Assembly: GCA_002687935.1 (NCBI GenBank)
Contig: NZBN01000007.1
Location: 69,030-133,029, forward strand
Direction of reading: 5' to 3'
Source: Methanobacteriota archaeon
GTDB taxonomy: Archaea; Undinarchaeota; Undinarchaeia; Undinarchaeales; Undinarchaeaceae
Length of the DNA: 64,000 bases
The notes below the pieces were generated by a model that searched no databases, was not told the DNA's origin, and saw only the letters and a program-made list of their open reading frames with translations. This document shows, piece after piece, positions 51,213-61,286 of the stretch (positions are counted from its first letter, which is position 1; each line of letters starts with the position of its first letter). The position numbers and the translations under genes are program-made.

Positions 51213-53405
51213 ATGAAAATAGTGATGAGTTTCAAAAAGTTTTTCACCATCTCTCTAATCCTTCTTGCTGTTTCAGTCGCTGGTTGCACAGGAAGTTTTG
51301 ACAATCTTCCTTACAATATCAGCTCAACGGACTATGCAAATCTCTCTGGAATAATAGAAGATAATCTAAACCAACTTTCTTGTGTCAACCAGACTGCGTC
51401 GGCGAGCTCGACAGGTTCAGTCATAAATGGACGAGTAAAAGTGGAGATAAGCCACGATCTTTTCTTCAATGGACAGAATGTAAACAGCAAATTTATGTAT
51501 CTCATCGACAGCAAGAGAACTCCTGAAAAATTCTTCCCAAAATACAGTGACTTTGTTCCAGATATCTTTGGAACTTACTATCTCTATGTTGATACTACAA
51601 CAGGCAGGATTTACACAAGCCCTACAATAAATATAACGGTCGATGAGGAGTTGCATGATGGGTTTTTCACAGATTCCGATTGGCGCTGGCTTTATTCAGC
51701 AGTAACAAAGTGCTATGACTATAGCCTCGTCAATTCTAATGTTTGCTCTAGTCTCAGTATTGAGAAATTTGCTGAGTCCATAGAAGGAAATAATTATATC
51801 CGTGATGCGCAGTGTCTTACAGACCAGAAAAACCGTCACTGGTGGAGTCAGATGAATCTTATTTATGACGGAAAGGTCCGTTCTGACCCAGAGTCTTCTG
51901 AAGAAGCCATTCTTGTTGAGGGGTCACCGGCCGAAGAAAATCTGACTTTCGAGGGTTTCAATGGCTCTGAAAGATGCTGGTCGGATTCAAGCTGTCCTTG
52001 GAATCAGGAATGTTATGGCGGTCTCTTTTCTATGCCTCCGGGGCGGGGTGTTTGCAGAGATATAGACTGCCCTGATGGAAAGATAAAGAATAATAAATGC
52101 GTTCCAAATGTTTGCCAGGTAAACAGTGATTGTACTTCAGGCTATCGCTGTGAAAGCGAAAGCAACAAATGCGTTCCAAATTCAGACTGTACGATTGTTC
52201 ATGACAGCGGTCTTGGTCTTGGAAAGCTGGATATAACTTTCATAGGTGCTGGTTTCAATAGCATATCGGATGTCCATCAACTTGCCGAAGGGCTTGCTGG
52301 TAGCACCCGTGGAAGAAAAAGGACTGGCATTCTCAGAAGCAGTCCTTTCAACAAATACTCTGACAAAATTAACATAAGAGTTGCCAACCAACAGTCCGTG
52401 CTTGACGCAGGAACTACAGACATGTTTAGAAACACACCAAGATTCAAAAGAAATAATATTAATAAAGAGAAAAGACTCTGCCCAGAAAATGATGTCGTTA
52501 TCACATTAGTTGACAAAAATCTGGCGGCTGAAAATGATGTTTCTATTGCTCACTGCAGCGGACCTACAATGGATACCTGCTTTATTCCTGTAGCCGGAAC
52601 ACATGCAAGTAGTAATGATATCGGGGCAACTCTACATGAACTTGGTCACGCCTTTGCTCACCTTGCCGAAGAATATGAATTTACTGAAAAATCATGGTAT
52701 TTACCTTCAGGAATTTCTACAGCAAAGCCAAACTGTGCTCCTGATTTGGATGTCGCTGAAAACTGGTGGGGGGAGCTGGCAGAAAAATATCCGGCAGAGG
52801 TTGGATACTATATTGGGTGTGGTTACGGGGATGAAAATGTCCGACCTCACAGAATATCTGTTATGCGTGACTTCAGAAGGACACACTCATATGGGCTTGT
52901 CAATGAACTGGAGATAGAAAAAACATTTGACAGATATTCACACTTTGAACCTCCGATTGTCAGATTGGCATTGAATCAGATTCATGTACCTTTTGGAATT
53001 GGAGGGCCAGAAAATGATAGGACTGTTGCTCATGGTAATGAAAAAAGCAGAAAACGGCAGATGAAACCACGGGAGGAGAAAAATTACTTTGATCATCTCA
53101 AGAATAAATTGAGTGCCATGATTGCGGTGGATGAAAAATCAGAAAGGAAGAGAGGGAATCGGGGTAGTAAGGGTGGAAGAAATGGAAGAAAAAGTTCAGA
53201 CCTGAACTACTTTGAGAAATTCAGGAAAAGCATTGACAAAGTGTTCGAACCCGATGCACCACCTCGCCGAGGAAAACGTGCCAGAGGTAGTGAAATAGAC
53301 AGAATGCTCGAGCCAAAACAGGACAAGGGTCTGAATAAACTTCTTGATAAGGTAAAGAGGGACTTCGAAAATCTTCAGAATATAATCACGAAACAAAATA
53401 CCTAA
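51213..53405 (+). CDS. secreted lipoprotein-like M64-type metallopeptidase with Cys-rich module and basic C-terminal tail
   Basis: Lipobox-like LLAVSVAGC, zinc motif ATLHELGHAFAHLAEEYEF, Cys-rich CVPNVCQVNSDCTSGYRCESESNKCVPNSDC. Confidence 0.82.
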   Translation: MKIVMSFKKFFTISLILLAVSVAGCTGSFDNLPYNISSTDYANLSGIIEDNLNQLSCVNQTASASSTGSVINGRVKVEISHDLFFNGQNVNSKFMYLIDSKRTPEKFFPKYSDFVPDIFGTYYLYVDTTTGRIYTSPTINITVDEELHDGFFTDSDWRWLYSAVTKCYDYSLVNSNVCSSLSIEKFAESIEGNNYIRDAQCLTDQKNRHWWSQMNLIYDGKVRSDPESSEEAILVEGSPAEENLTFEGFNGSERCWSDSSCPWNQECYGGLFSMPPGRGVCRDIDCPDGKIKNNKCVPNVCQVNSDCTSGYRCESESNKCVPNSDCTIVHDSGLGLGKLDITFIGAGFNSISDVHQLAEGLAGSTRGRKRTGILRSSPFNKYSDKINIRVANQQSVLDAGTTDMFRNTPRFKRNNINKEKRLCPENDVVITLVDKNLAAENDVSIAHCSGPTMDTCFIPVAGTHASSNDIGATLHELGHAFAHLAEEYEFTEKSWYLPSGISTAKPNCAPDLDVAENWWGELAEKYPAEVGYYIGCGYGDENVRPHRISVMRDFRRTHSYGLVNELEIEKTFDRYSHFEPPIVRLALNQIHVPFGIGGPENDRTVAHGNEKSRKRQMKPREEKNYFDHLKNKLSAMIAVDEKSERKRGNRGSKGGRNGRKSSDLNYFEKFRKSIDKVFEPDAPPRRGKRARGSEIDRMLEPKQDKGLNKLLDKVKRDFENLQNIITKQNT

Positions 53406-53458
53406 CTATACTACTTCTTGTGATAGTATAGTTTCAACAGATACAGGAGAACAAAAAA

Positions 53459-54010
53459 ATGAAAAAAACAATTGCTGTAATGCTTGCGTTCCTTTTGCTT
53501 TCAATTGGAGCCTATGCACAAACTGAGACTGGTCTGCGTTATGTGACTGATCTCAAAATCGACCCTGCTAGTGGGGTATTTGAATACATAGACTTGGATG
53601 TTGTTCCAGGAAGTGGGATAAGTGAGGCTTCTGAAGAGAGCGGTCTTGTTGTTTCCTTACACGATTATGAAGATACACTTCTCTACTATGCGTATTTCCC
53701 TGTCGATTTGAGCGGCTCTGAGGATGTATATCTTCCAATAACTCTACCTTATTTTTACGAGGGAGCTTGGCTGGATGTATATCTTCCTAATGGCACACAG
53801 TCTCATTCAATTGATGTTCGAAACTTTGCCCAGTGCAACCAGAACGCTGTTTGCGACGACAATGAATTCTTCGAAACTTGCCCATCCGACTGCGCTCTTG
53901 AGAGTCAGTATCCACAGAAGAGTAACTGGATTTTGTATGCGGCTCTGGCAGGATTGATTGGCTACGGAGCATTCAAGCTGTTCGGCAAGAAAAAACGTAT
54001 TGTGAAATAA
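53459..54010 (+). CDS. small secreted protein with C-terminal TM anchor
   Basis: N-terminal signal peptide; CNQNAVCDDNEFFETCPSDC motif; C-terminal YAALAGLIGYGAFKLFGKKKR. Confidence 0.75.
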   Translation: MKKTIAVMLAFLLLSIGAYAQTETGLRYVTDLKIDPASGVFEYIDLDVVPGSGISEASEESGLVVSLHDYEDTLLYYAYFPVDLSGSEDVYLPITLPYFYEGAWLDVYLPNGTQSHSIDVRNFAQCNQNAVCDDNEFFETCPSDCALESQYPQKSNWILYAALAGLIGYGAFKLFGKKKRIVK

Positions 54011-54017
54011 AGGCTAG

Positions 54018-54091
54018 TGGACCCGGCGAGATTTGAACTCGCGGCTTCTACCATGCCAGGGTAGCACTCTACCGAGCTGAGCTACGGGCCC
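54018..54091 (-). tRNA. tRNA-Ala(GGC)
   Basis: GGGCCCG/CGGGTCC acceptor; CTACC-CTGGCAT-GGTAG anticodon arm. Confidence 0.94.
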
Positions 54092-54182
54092 ATCGAATTG
54101 GATAAATGTGGCGACTCGTTATTAAAGCTTGCGCCAAAACAAAATCTTTAAAACGGGGTGGAAACATCAAGAAATCCTTAAT

Positions 54183-54257
54183 GCCCCGATAGTGTAGTCC
54201 GGCCAATCATACTAGGTTCTCATCCTGGTGACCTGGGTTCGAATCCCAGTCGGGGCG
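54183..54257 (+). tRNA. tRNA-Glu(CTC)
   Basis: GCCCCGA/TCGGGGC acceptor; CTAGG-TTCTCAT-CCTGG anticodon arm; CTGGGTTCGAATCCCAG T arm. Confidence 0.94.
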
Positions 54258-54266
54258 CTTGCTTCA

Positions 54267-54980
54267 TCAGCCGACTTCGTTCAGCTTCTTTTGAGTGTAC
54301 TTCTTCCGGACTTTTGGAACTGTGTGCTTTTTCAGTTTTTCCAGATGTCCTGGGAACATTCTGTCCATTCCAAAGGCAACCAAAGATAGTCCGATAACAA
54401 CAACAAGCAACCTTCCTATCCATTCTGTCATCAAGGTAGATATAATATCTTTAAATGTCAGGAGATTTTCCTGTGTTGCGAAGAACCCTGTAAAAAATAT
54501 AGACATCCCAAGAAGAAGGTAAAGGAATCCTCTTGTTCTGTCTCCTATTATGCTGGCTCTTTCATAGAAAATTATAACATTTTTTCTTGTACTATGCAAA
54601 CCAGAACCAGCGACCTCCTTAAGGTTTCCTATCTGGCTCCTGACTTTCGGGCTTTCCAGCGTAAAAGTAATCGGATTTTTATTTATTTTTCGTATATCTT
54701 TCTCTATCTTTGTACTGACTTCTTGGCTTACAGCCTCTCCCAGAGTTTCAAGAACTTCTTCTACTTTCTTTTCCTGTATGTCTTTTGGGGTCTCAAGTTT
54801 TTCATATATCTCCCCTTCTTCAAGAACGGCTTTTACTGATTTTACTTCTCGACGAGAAGCTGGACTTTTCACATCTTCAGCTTCTATAAGTTCAATTCCT
54901 GCCTCTTCAACAACTTTCTTTTTTGAATTTCGTTTCCCCCGTTTCGTTGGAATTTTGATAGTCTTCTTTGTTTTGCTCAT
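54267..54980 (-). CDS. hypothetical membrane protein with charged N-terminal domain and two TM helices
   Basis: 237 aa ORF; Lys/Glu-rich N-terminus, two C-terminal hydrophobic segments. Confidence 0.7.
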   Translation of the reverse strand: MSKTKKTIKIPTKRGKRNSKKKVVEEAGIELIEAEDVKSPASRREVKSVKAVLEEGEIYEKLETPKDIQEKKVEEVLETLGEAVSQEVSTKIEKDIRKINKNPITFTLESPKVRSQIGNLKEVAGSGLHSTRKNVIIFYERASIIGDRTRGFLYLLLGMSIFFTGFFATQENLLTFKDIISTLMTEWIGRLLVVVIGLSLVAFGMDRMFPGHLEKLKKHTVPKVRKKYTQKKLNEVG

Positions 54981-56266
54981 GGCGCATTCCTGTTAATTGT
55001 TCTTGGAAATGGTATAGTATCTCGTATATGTTCAAGTCCACATATCCACATTACAAGCCTTTCAACACCCATTCCAAAACCTGCGTGAGGTACAGCTCCA
55101 TACTTTCGTGTGTCGAAATACCAGTCATAGGTGCTCAAATCCTCTCCCTCTTCCTTCAGCACTTTTTTCATCGCATCAACATCAAGATCTCTTACTGAGC
55201 CGCCTATTAGCTCCCCAACTTCAGGTATTATTAAGTCAAAGCAAAGAGCAGTTCCTGGATTCTCCGGATCCTCAGGTTTGTAGAAGGCCATTATCTCCTT
55301 CGGGTAGTTTGTCACAAATACTGGCTTTTCAAAATGCTTTACGAGTTCTCGTTCTTCAAGAGTTCTCAGGTCTTTTCCGTACTTTACCTTCATCCCGTTC
55401 TTTGCCAGAATGTCCAGAGCTTCTTTGTAAGTTATTTTCGGGAAAGGTGCCTTCACCTTCTTCAGTTCAGCTGGGTCTTGTCCGAGCTCTTTTAACTCCT
55501 CAACATTTTTCCGTGCTACTTCCTGGCAGACATGCGAAACAAGCTCTTCTCCATATTTCATTAGCTGGGGAAGATCACAATATATCGCTTCCATTTCGGC
55601 GTGCCAGTATTCAGTCAGATGGCGCGGAGTTCTCGACTTCTCAGCCCTGAAACTCGGGGCTATTGTATAAAGCTTTTCAAGAGATGCCGTCAAAGCCTCA
55701 GAATATAGCTGCCAACTCTGGGTCAGGTAAACTGTATCTCCAAAATAGTCCACCTTGAATAATGAGCTTCCTCCTTCGCATGCTGTCGGGGTCAGAACAG
55801 GAACTTGAGTCTCAAAGAAGTCATTTTTTCTGAAATAATCGTGTATAGCCCCAACGACTGTTGAGCGTATTTTGAAAACATTGGTCAGCTTTCTTGACCT
55901 CACCCACAGATGTCTTACGTCTAAAAGGAATTCCTCACTCTTATCTCGCGAGATTGGGAATGGAGCGGCCTTTCCAACTACTTCAAGATCTTTTACCTGA
56001 AGTTCATACCCTGTTGGTGCTCTCTCGTCTTTTCTTATTTTTCCGGAAACAATAACTGAGGATTCCATCGTCGCATCCTCGGCAATCTTGAATAGCTTCT
56101 TGTCCTCAGCCTTTACAATTGCCTGTATTGTTCCACTTACATCTCTTATTACAAAAAACTTGAATTTATTGCTTCCACGTTCTCTGTGAACCCAACCTCT
56201 TATACTTACAATCTTTCCATCATTCTTCGCTGAAAGTGCCTCCCTAATCGGGATAGTTTTCTTCAT
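54977..56266 (-). CDS. asnS: asparaginyl-tRNA synthetase
   Basis: CEGGSSLFKVDYFGDTVYLTQSWQLYSEALTASLEKLYTIAPSFRAEKSRTPRHLTEYWHAEMEAIY; GFGMGVERLVMWICGLEHIRDTIPFPRT. Confidence 0.93.
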   Translation of the reverse strand: MKKTIPIREALSAKNDGKIVSIRGWVHRERGSNKFKFFVIRDVSGTIQAIVKAEDKKLFKIAEDATMESSVIVSGKIRKDERAPTGYELQVKDLEVVGKAAPFPISRDKSEEFLLDVRHLWVRSRKLTNVFKIRSTVVGAIHDYFRKNDFFETQVPVLTPTACEGGSSLFKVDYFGDTVYLTQSWQLYSEALTASLEKLYTIAPSFRAEKSRTPRHLTEYWHAEMEAIYCDLPQLMKYGEELVSHVCQEVARKNVEELKELGQDPAELKKVKAPFPKITYKEALDILAKNGMKVKYGKDLRTLEERELVKHFEKPVFVTNYPKEIMAFYKPEDPENPGTALCFDLIIPEVGELIGGSVRDLDVDAMKKVLKEEGEDLSTYDWYFDTRKYGAVPHAGFGMGVERLVMWICGLEHIRDTIPFPRTINRNAP

Positions 56267-56404
56267 ACTTGTTTATGAGGCGCCTTCATTTATTAAGCTT
56301 TAGGGAAATTTCCTAAAAAATAAGATTTTTTCCAAATAAAATAACAAGTTAAAGTATATTCTCCAGAACAACAATGGATATATAAATAGCTTCCTGATTA
56401 GAGA

Positions 56405-56525
56405 ATTAGCCAACAGAAATAGAGCAAGTCTTTGCCAAACATCAGTTGCCGCTGATGTCTTGATTTGCTATGTTTCGAGTGTGAGTCGAATTATAGATAA
56501 GTCCTATTCAGGAGTTTATCCATTA
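56405..56525 (+). ncRNA. candidate structured non-coding RNA with own promoter
   Basis: TATATAAATA at 56379-56388; long interrupted hairpin 56416-56476 and second hairpin 56496-56520; no ORF in track; ftsZ has a separate TATA at about 56557. Confidence 0.5.
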
Positions 56526-56602
56526 AATTTTATTAATGAGTGGTTACACTCTGAGGTATATAAAGCCTTGTAACTACTCGCAAGTGAAATGGAGGGAAAA
56601 AC

Positions 56603-57694
56603 ATGGAATTCTTAGTAAAAAACGCGATGAATCGCGAACCAGAACATTCGGCAGCACCCGCTGTCGGAAAAGCAAAAATTGTAGTTGTCGGCGCTGGAGG
56701 CGCAGGCAACAACTCTATCAGCCGGCTCATGACAATGGGCGGCGTTCACGGTGCAGAAACTGTAGCAGTGAACACAGACATGCAACATCTTGAGGCCACA
56801 AAGGCTGATACAAAGATACTGCTTGGCTACAAGCTCACACAGGGGCTTGGTGCCGGAGGATATCCTGAGGTTGGCCGGAAGGCTGCAGAAGACAGCAGGA
56901 ACGAAGTCCGTGAAGTTATGAGGGGTGCACATCTTGTCTTCCTCACTTGCGGACTTGGAGGAGGTACAGGAACTGGCGCAGTTTCTATATTGGCAGACAT
57001 CGCCAAGAAGGAAGGTGCAATAGTAATCGCAACGGTTACGACGCCTTTTGACCTCGAGAAAGCCCGCCTAATAAAGGCAGAAGAAGGTCTTTCGGAACTC
57101 AGGAAAGTTGCAGATACAGTAATTGTAATAGATAACAATAAGCTTGTTGAGCAGGTTCCGAACTTGCCACTTGAGCAGGCTTTTGCAGTCTGCGATGAGC
57201 TTATAGCGACTATGATTAAGGGAATATCAGAAATAATAACTGTTCCTAGCTTGGTTAATCTGGACTTTGCCGACATAAAGTCAATAATGACTGGTGGCGG
57301 AGTTGCTATGATTGGAATCGGAGAGTCTGACACCACCAATAAAGTCGAAGAAGCAGTGAAGAGTGCAATGCAGCACCCACTTCTTGATGTCGACTACAAT
57401 GGCGGAACTGGTGCCTTAATCCACATAGCCGGTGGACCAGGAATGACTCTGTCTGAAGTTACAAAGGCAGGTAATCTGATATCCGGTGAGCTGGATCCAA
57501 GTGCCCAGGTAATCTGGGGTGCAAGAGTTGATCCTGAACTTGATGGACGAATACGAGTGATGACAATCGTAACTGGTGTCACCTCACCTCATATACTTGG
57601 AAGGAACAGTCCAAGTCCTACACTGGAAAAAAATTCTTCTCCGGGTGCTGAAGCGCCTGAAATGATGAAGGAATTGCGAATAGATTACACATAA
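56603..57694 (+). CDS. ftsZ: cell division protein FtsZ
   Basis: VVGAGGAGNNSISRL, tubulin signature GLGGGTGTGAVSILADIAKK. Confidence 0.97.
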   Translation: MEFLVKNAMNREPEHSAAPAVGKAKIVVVGAGGAGNNSISRLMTMGGVHGAETVAVNTDMQHLEATKADTKILLGYKLTQGLGAGGYPEVGRKAAEDSRNEVREVMRGAHLVFLTCGLGGGTGTGAVSILADIAKKEGAIVIATVTTPFDLEKARLIKAEEGLSELRKVADTVIVIDNNKLVEQVPNLPLEQAFAVCDELIATMIKGISEIITVPSLVNLDFADIKSIMTGGGVAMIGIGESDTTNKVEEAVKSAMQHPLLDVDYNGGTGALIHIAGGPGMTLSEVTKAGNLISGELDPSAQVIWGARVDPELDGRIRVMTIVTGVTSPHILGRNSPSPTLEKNSSPGAEAPEMMKELRIDYT

Positions 57695-57754
57695 TAAAAC
57701 CACCCACGGGCTCCTAGTTTAAATCCTGGGAGCCTCCCTCTTTTTTTTAATTTA

Positions 57755-59497
57755 TTAGAAGGTTCCAGACCAGATTCCTATTGTTATCCAGTAGGTTTTT
57801 ACTAAGGTGTAGAGAGCCAATAATATGAGTATCTCGACCATCAGACCGGCTTTCAGGAGATCTTTTTGTTTGAAGTATCCTGTTGAATATGCCATAGTAT
57901 TTGGAGGAGTTCCATAAACTGTCAAGAAGGCGAATGCAGTAGGTATGGCAGTTACTAAAGCTATTAGGACTGGGTCTATATTTGAGATGAGAGCTATGTT
58001 AAGAGATATCGGAATAAGTATTGCTGCGGATGCTCCGCCACTGAGGAACTCCGTTGCTATTGCAGCTACAATTATTATACTGAGCATAATTAGAAGTGGT
58101 GATTCAGAAGGAAGAACATTTAGAGCTCCTCTTGCAAGCCACTCTGCCGCCCCTGTATCTTTGAGTGAGATACCCATTGTTATCGCAGCTCCGTAAATAA
58201 ACATAATTCCCCACGGTATACTCCGTTCAGCCTCTTCCCAGTCTATAACTCCGGCAAGGAACATGAGGATGGAGCCGAATATAGCAATAGTTCCTAAGTC
58301 TATAAGGCTCGAGCTGGTAATGAAGAGAAGAATTGTAAAGCCGAATACTCCAAGTGCCCTCCATTGTCTGGTACTCATTGGTTTTACAGTTTTCTTTATT
58401 TCAGCAAGTGCATTTTCAATCGAGAAGTCCTTAGGGGGTGGGAAGGTTATTCTTAAAATTATCCACACGATTGGTATCATTATCAGGGTCAAAGGTGCCG
58501 CCGCCTTCATCCATGTGAAATATGAAAGTTCAATTCCTGCCAATTCCTGAAGGAATCCTAGTGTCACAGCATTTCTTGCTCCTCCAGATGGAGTTGCTAA
58601 ACCGCCAATACTGGCTCCGAATGCCACAGCAAGAACTAGGGCTATTCTGAATGGTCCCTTCAACTCAATCATGCTCACTATAAGTATGGCAACTGGAATC
58701 AGCATCGCGGCGACTGTATGGTCCGATATAAACATGGCAAGGAATGCGGAAACTGTGACAAAAAGAAGGAGAAGGAGATTGGCGCTATTTCGTGAATATG
58801 TAAGAATTTTGACAGCTAGTCTCTTCGCAATACCACTTTGTGTAAGCCCTTGGGCAAGTAGAAGAGAACCTATAATAAAGAATACTGCAGGGTGGGCATA
58901 GGTCTTGAAGGACTCTGTGGGTGTCCCATATATTCCGAAGAAGTATAGCAATATTCCGGGGAGGAAGGCAGTAACGGGTAAGGGGACTACCTCAGATACC
59001 CAAAGTATGATTATAAAGACGAAAATTGCAATTGCCCTCTGCCCCAATATACTCAGCCCTGGCATAGGGATTATCAAAAGAAGAAGTAAAATTATTACTG
59101 AAAAAAGACCGAAATATCGTTTCTTTGTTACATCTTCTCTAAATTTCTCAACGTCAGTAATTTCCTCCTTTAATTTGGAGATTTCCACACGCATTCTCTC
59201 GATTCCTGTGACATCAACTTCCTTTTTCCCAATTGCGTCAAGTTCCTTTGTTACTTTCTCAAGATGCTTACTAATGGAATCACGCGCTTTCGCTTCTTTT
59301 ATCTCCTCTTTCATCCGCTCCTCTTCTGTTTCGCGGATTATGTACTCAAGAGGCTCCTCCTTTTCAGCTTTCTTATTCTCAGCTGACTTTCCGGTTTTCT
59401 TCGTTTTATCTTTCCCCTTACCGTTGCCATTGATGAGCTTTTTAAGCTTTTTAGACGTCTTTTTAACCACCATCTCTTTTTTCCTTGAGTTGTCCAC
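57755..59497 (-). CDS. SLC13/DASS-family anion transporter with long charged N-terminal extension
   Basis: Multi-TM; FGASIGGLATPSGGARNAVTLGFLQEL and YGTPPNTMAYSTGYF motifs; roughly 135-aa Lys/Glu-rich N-terminus. Confidence 0.88.
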   Translation of the reverse strand: MDNSRKKEMVVKKTSKKLKKLINGNGKGKDKTKKTGKSAENKKAEKEEPLEYIIRETEEERMKEEIKEAKARDSISKHLEKVTKELDAIGKKEVDVTGIERMRVEISKLKEEITDVEKFREDVTKKRYFGLFSVIILLLLLIIPMPGLSILGQRAIAIFVFIIILWVSEVVPLPVTAFLPGILLYFFGIYGTPTESFKTYAHPAVFFIIGSLLLAQGLTQSGIAKRLAVKILTYSRNSANLLLLLFVTVSAFLAMFISDHTVAAMLIPVAILIVSMIELKGPFRIALVLAVAFGASIGGLATPSGGARNAVTLGFLQELAGIELSYFTWMKAAAPLTLIMIPIVWIILRITFPPPKDFSIENALAEIKKTVKPMSTRQWRALGVFGFTILLFITSSSLIDLGTIAIFGSILMFLAGVIDWEEAERSIPWGIMFIYGAAITMGISLKDTGAAEWLARGALNVLPSESPLLIMLSIIIVAAIATEFLSGGASAAILIPISLNIALISNIDPVLIALVTAIPTAFAFLTVYGTPPNTMAYSTGYFKQKDLLKAGLMVEILILLALYTLVKTYWITIGIWSGTF

Positions 59498-59556
59498 TCC
59501 TTATAAGTCTTTAGATTTGCATTAATAATTTAAATACAGGGCTTATATTGTAGCGT

Positions 59557-61227
59557 ATGAAATACGGAAAACTTGTTGATTCTTACAGAAAGCTCAGCTC
59601 CACAAACAAAAAACTGGAAAAAACGGACATAGTCTCAAAACTCTTAAAATCGGCATCAGACGAGGACCTCGAAGTTCTTGTACTACTTTCCCGTGGTAGA
59701 ATTTTCCCTGAATGGGATGTGACTGAACTCGGCGTTGCCGACAGTATAATGATAAAAACTCTTGCCAAAACTTCCGGAGTTCCTGAATCTGAAATAAAGT
59801 CAATTTCAAGAAAAAAAGGAGATCTTGGAGATGCAGCTGAGGAAATACTTGAAAAGAAAAGACAGACAACTCTTCACAAGAAGAGTTTAAGCCTTTCTGC
59901 AGTCTATTCAAACCTTCGCAAGATACCTTCTATTGGAGGTTCTGGTTCTGTTGAAAAAAGAATGGCATTAATTTCTGAGTTATTGTCGTCAGCTACTCCT
60001 GAGGAAGGAAAATACATAACCAGAACAGTATTACAGACTCTCCGCCTTGGTGTCGGGGAAGGAACCATCCGTGATGCTATAGCAAAGGCTTACGGACTTG
60101 AGGCTTCTCTTGTAGAGAGAGCTCACAATATAAGAAATGACTTCGGGGAAATTGTAAAAATAGCCAGAAAAGCGGGTGAAACTGGTCTTAAGAAGCTCTC
60201 TCTGGAAGTCGGACGTCCATTGAAACCAATGCTGGCACAGAAAACAGAGGGCATAGAAAAAGCTGTCGAGGATATGGGTGGACTCGCTGCATGGGAAATA
60301 AAATATGACGGAATGCGTGTTCAAATACACAAAAAAGGAAGTGATATTCGCGTTTTCACACGAAGGCTTGATGATGTTACTAAGCAGTTTTATGATATAG
60401 TTGAAATTTCCTCAAAATCTATTGTTGCAAAAGACTGCATACTTGAAGGTGAAGCGGTTGGTGTAGATCCAAAGACAGGGAAGCCACTTCCCTTTCAGCA
60501 ACTGTCCCGTAGGATAAAGAGAAAATATGACATCGAAGAACTTTCAAAAGAGATTCCTGTCACAGTCAATCTTTTTGATATATTATATCTTGACGGAAAA
60601 TCCCTTCTGGATTCTCCATTTGAGGAGAGGCGAAAGCTTCTTGTAAAGTCCGTAAAGCCAAACGGAGCAAAATTTGCTCTCGCTGAACAAGTTATTTCTG
60701 GTGACAAGAAAAAAATCACGAGATTTTATGATCATGCTCTTTCTATGGGTCACGAAGGTCTTATGGCGAAGAATCTCAGTGCAAAATACACTCCTGGTTC
60801 TAGGGTGAAGCATATGTACAAGCTGAAACCTGAGATGGAAACCCTTGATTTAGTCGTAATCGGTGCCATTTGGGGGGAGGGCCGCAGAGCAAACTGGCTC
60901 GGTTCATTCATTCTCGGAGCCCGCGATGTTGATACATCAGAATTTGTCGAAGTTGGTAAGGTTGCAACAGGACTTAGCGATGAGAATCTAAAAAATCTTA
61001 CAAAAATTCTCAAACCACTTATAACAAAGGACAATATTTCCACTCTTGATGTAAAACCGAAGCTAGTTGTTGAAGTCGGATATGAGGAGATACAGAAATC
61101 CCCAACATATCGCTCCGGTTTCGCTCTCCGATTTCCAAGAGTCAAGCAAATCCGGGACGACAAGGGTCCTGAGGATGCTGACAGTATAGAAAGACTGGCT
61201 AGGCTCTATGAAATGCAGAGAAAATAG
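59557..61227 (+). CDS. lig: ATP-dependent DNA ligase
   Basis: Active site WEIKYDGMRVQIHK, ILEGEAVGVD, HEGLMAKNLSAKYTPGSR. Confidence 0.96.
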   Translation: MKYGKLVDSYRKLSSTNKKLEKTDIVSKLLKSASDEDLEVLVLLSRGRIFPEWDVTELGVADSIMIKTLAKTSGVPESEIKSISRKKGDLGDAAEEILEKKRQTTLHKKSLSLSAVYSNLRKIPSIGGSGSVEKRMALISELLSSATPEEGKYITRTVLQTLRLGVGEGTIRDAIAKAYGLEASLVERAHNIRNDFGEIVKIARKAGETGLKKLSLEVGRPLKPMLAQKTEGIEKAVEDMGGLAAWEIKYDGMRVQIHKKGSDIRVFTRRLDDVTKQFYDIVEISSKSIVAKDCILEGEAVGVDPKTGKPLPFQQLSRRIKRKYDIEELSKEIPVTVNLFDILYLDGKSLLDSPFEERRKLLVKSVKPNGAKFALAEQVISGDKKKITRFYDHALSMGHEGLMAKNLSAKYTPGSRVKHMYKLKPEMETLDLVVIGAIWGEGRRANWLGSFILGARDVDTSEFVEVGKVATGLSDENLKNLTKILKPLITKDNISTLDVKPKLVVEVGYEEIQKSPTYRSGFALRFPRVKQIRDDKGPEDADSIERLARLYEMQRK

Positions 61228-61286
61228 TCACTACTCGAGAATAATAAAACTTTTATATACCACCTTAGTAACTGTACCTGTGGGAA

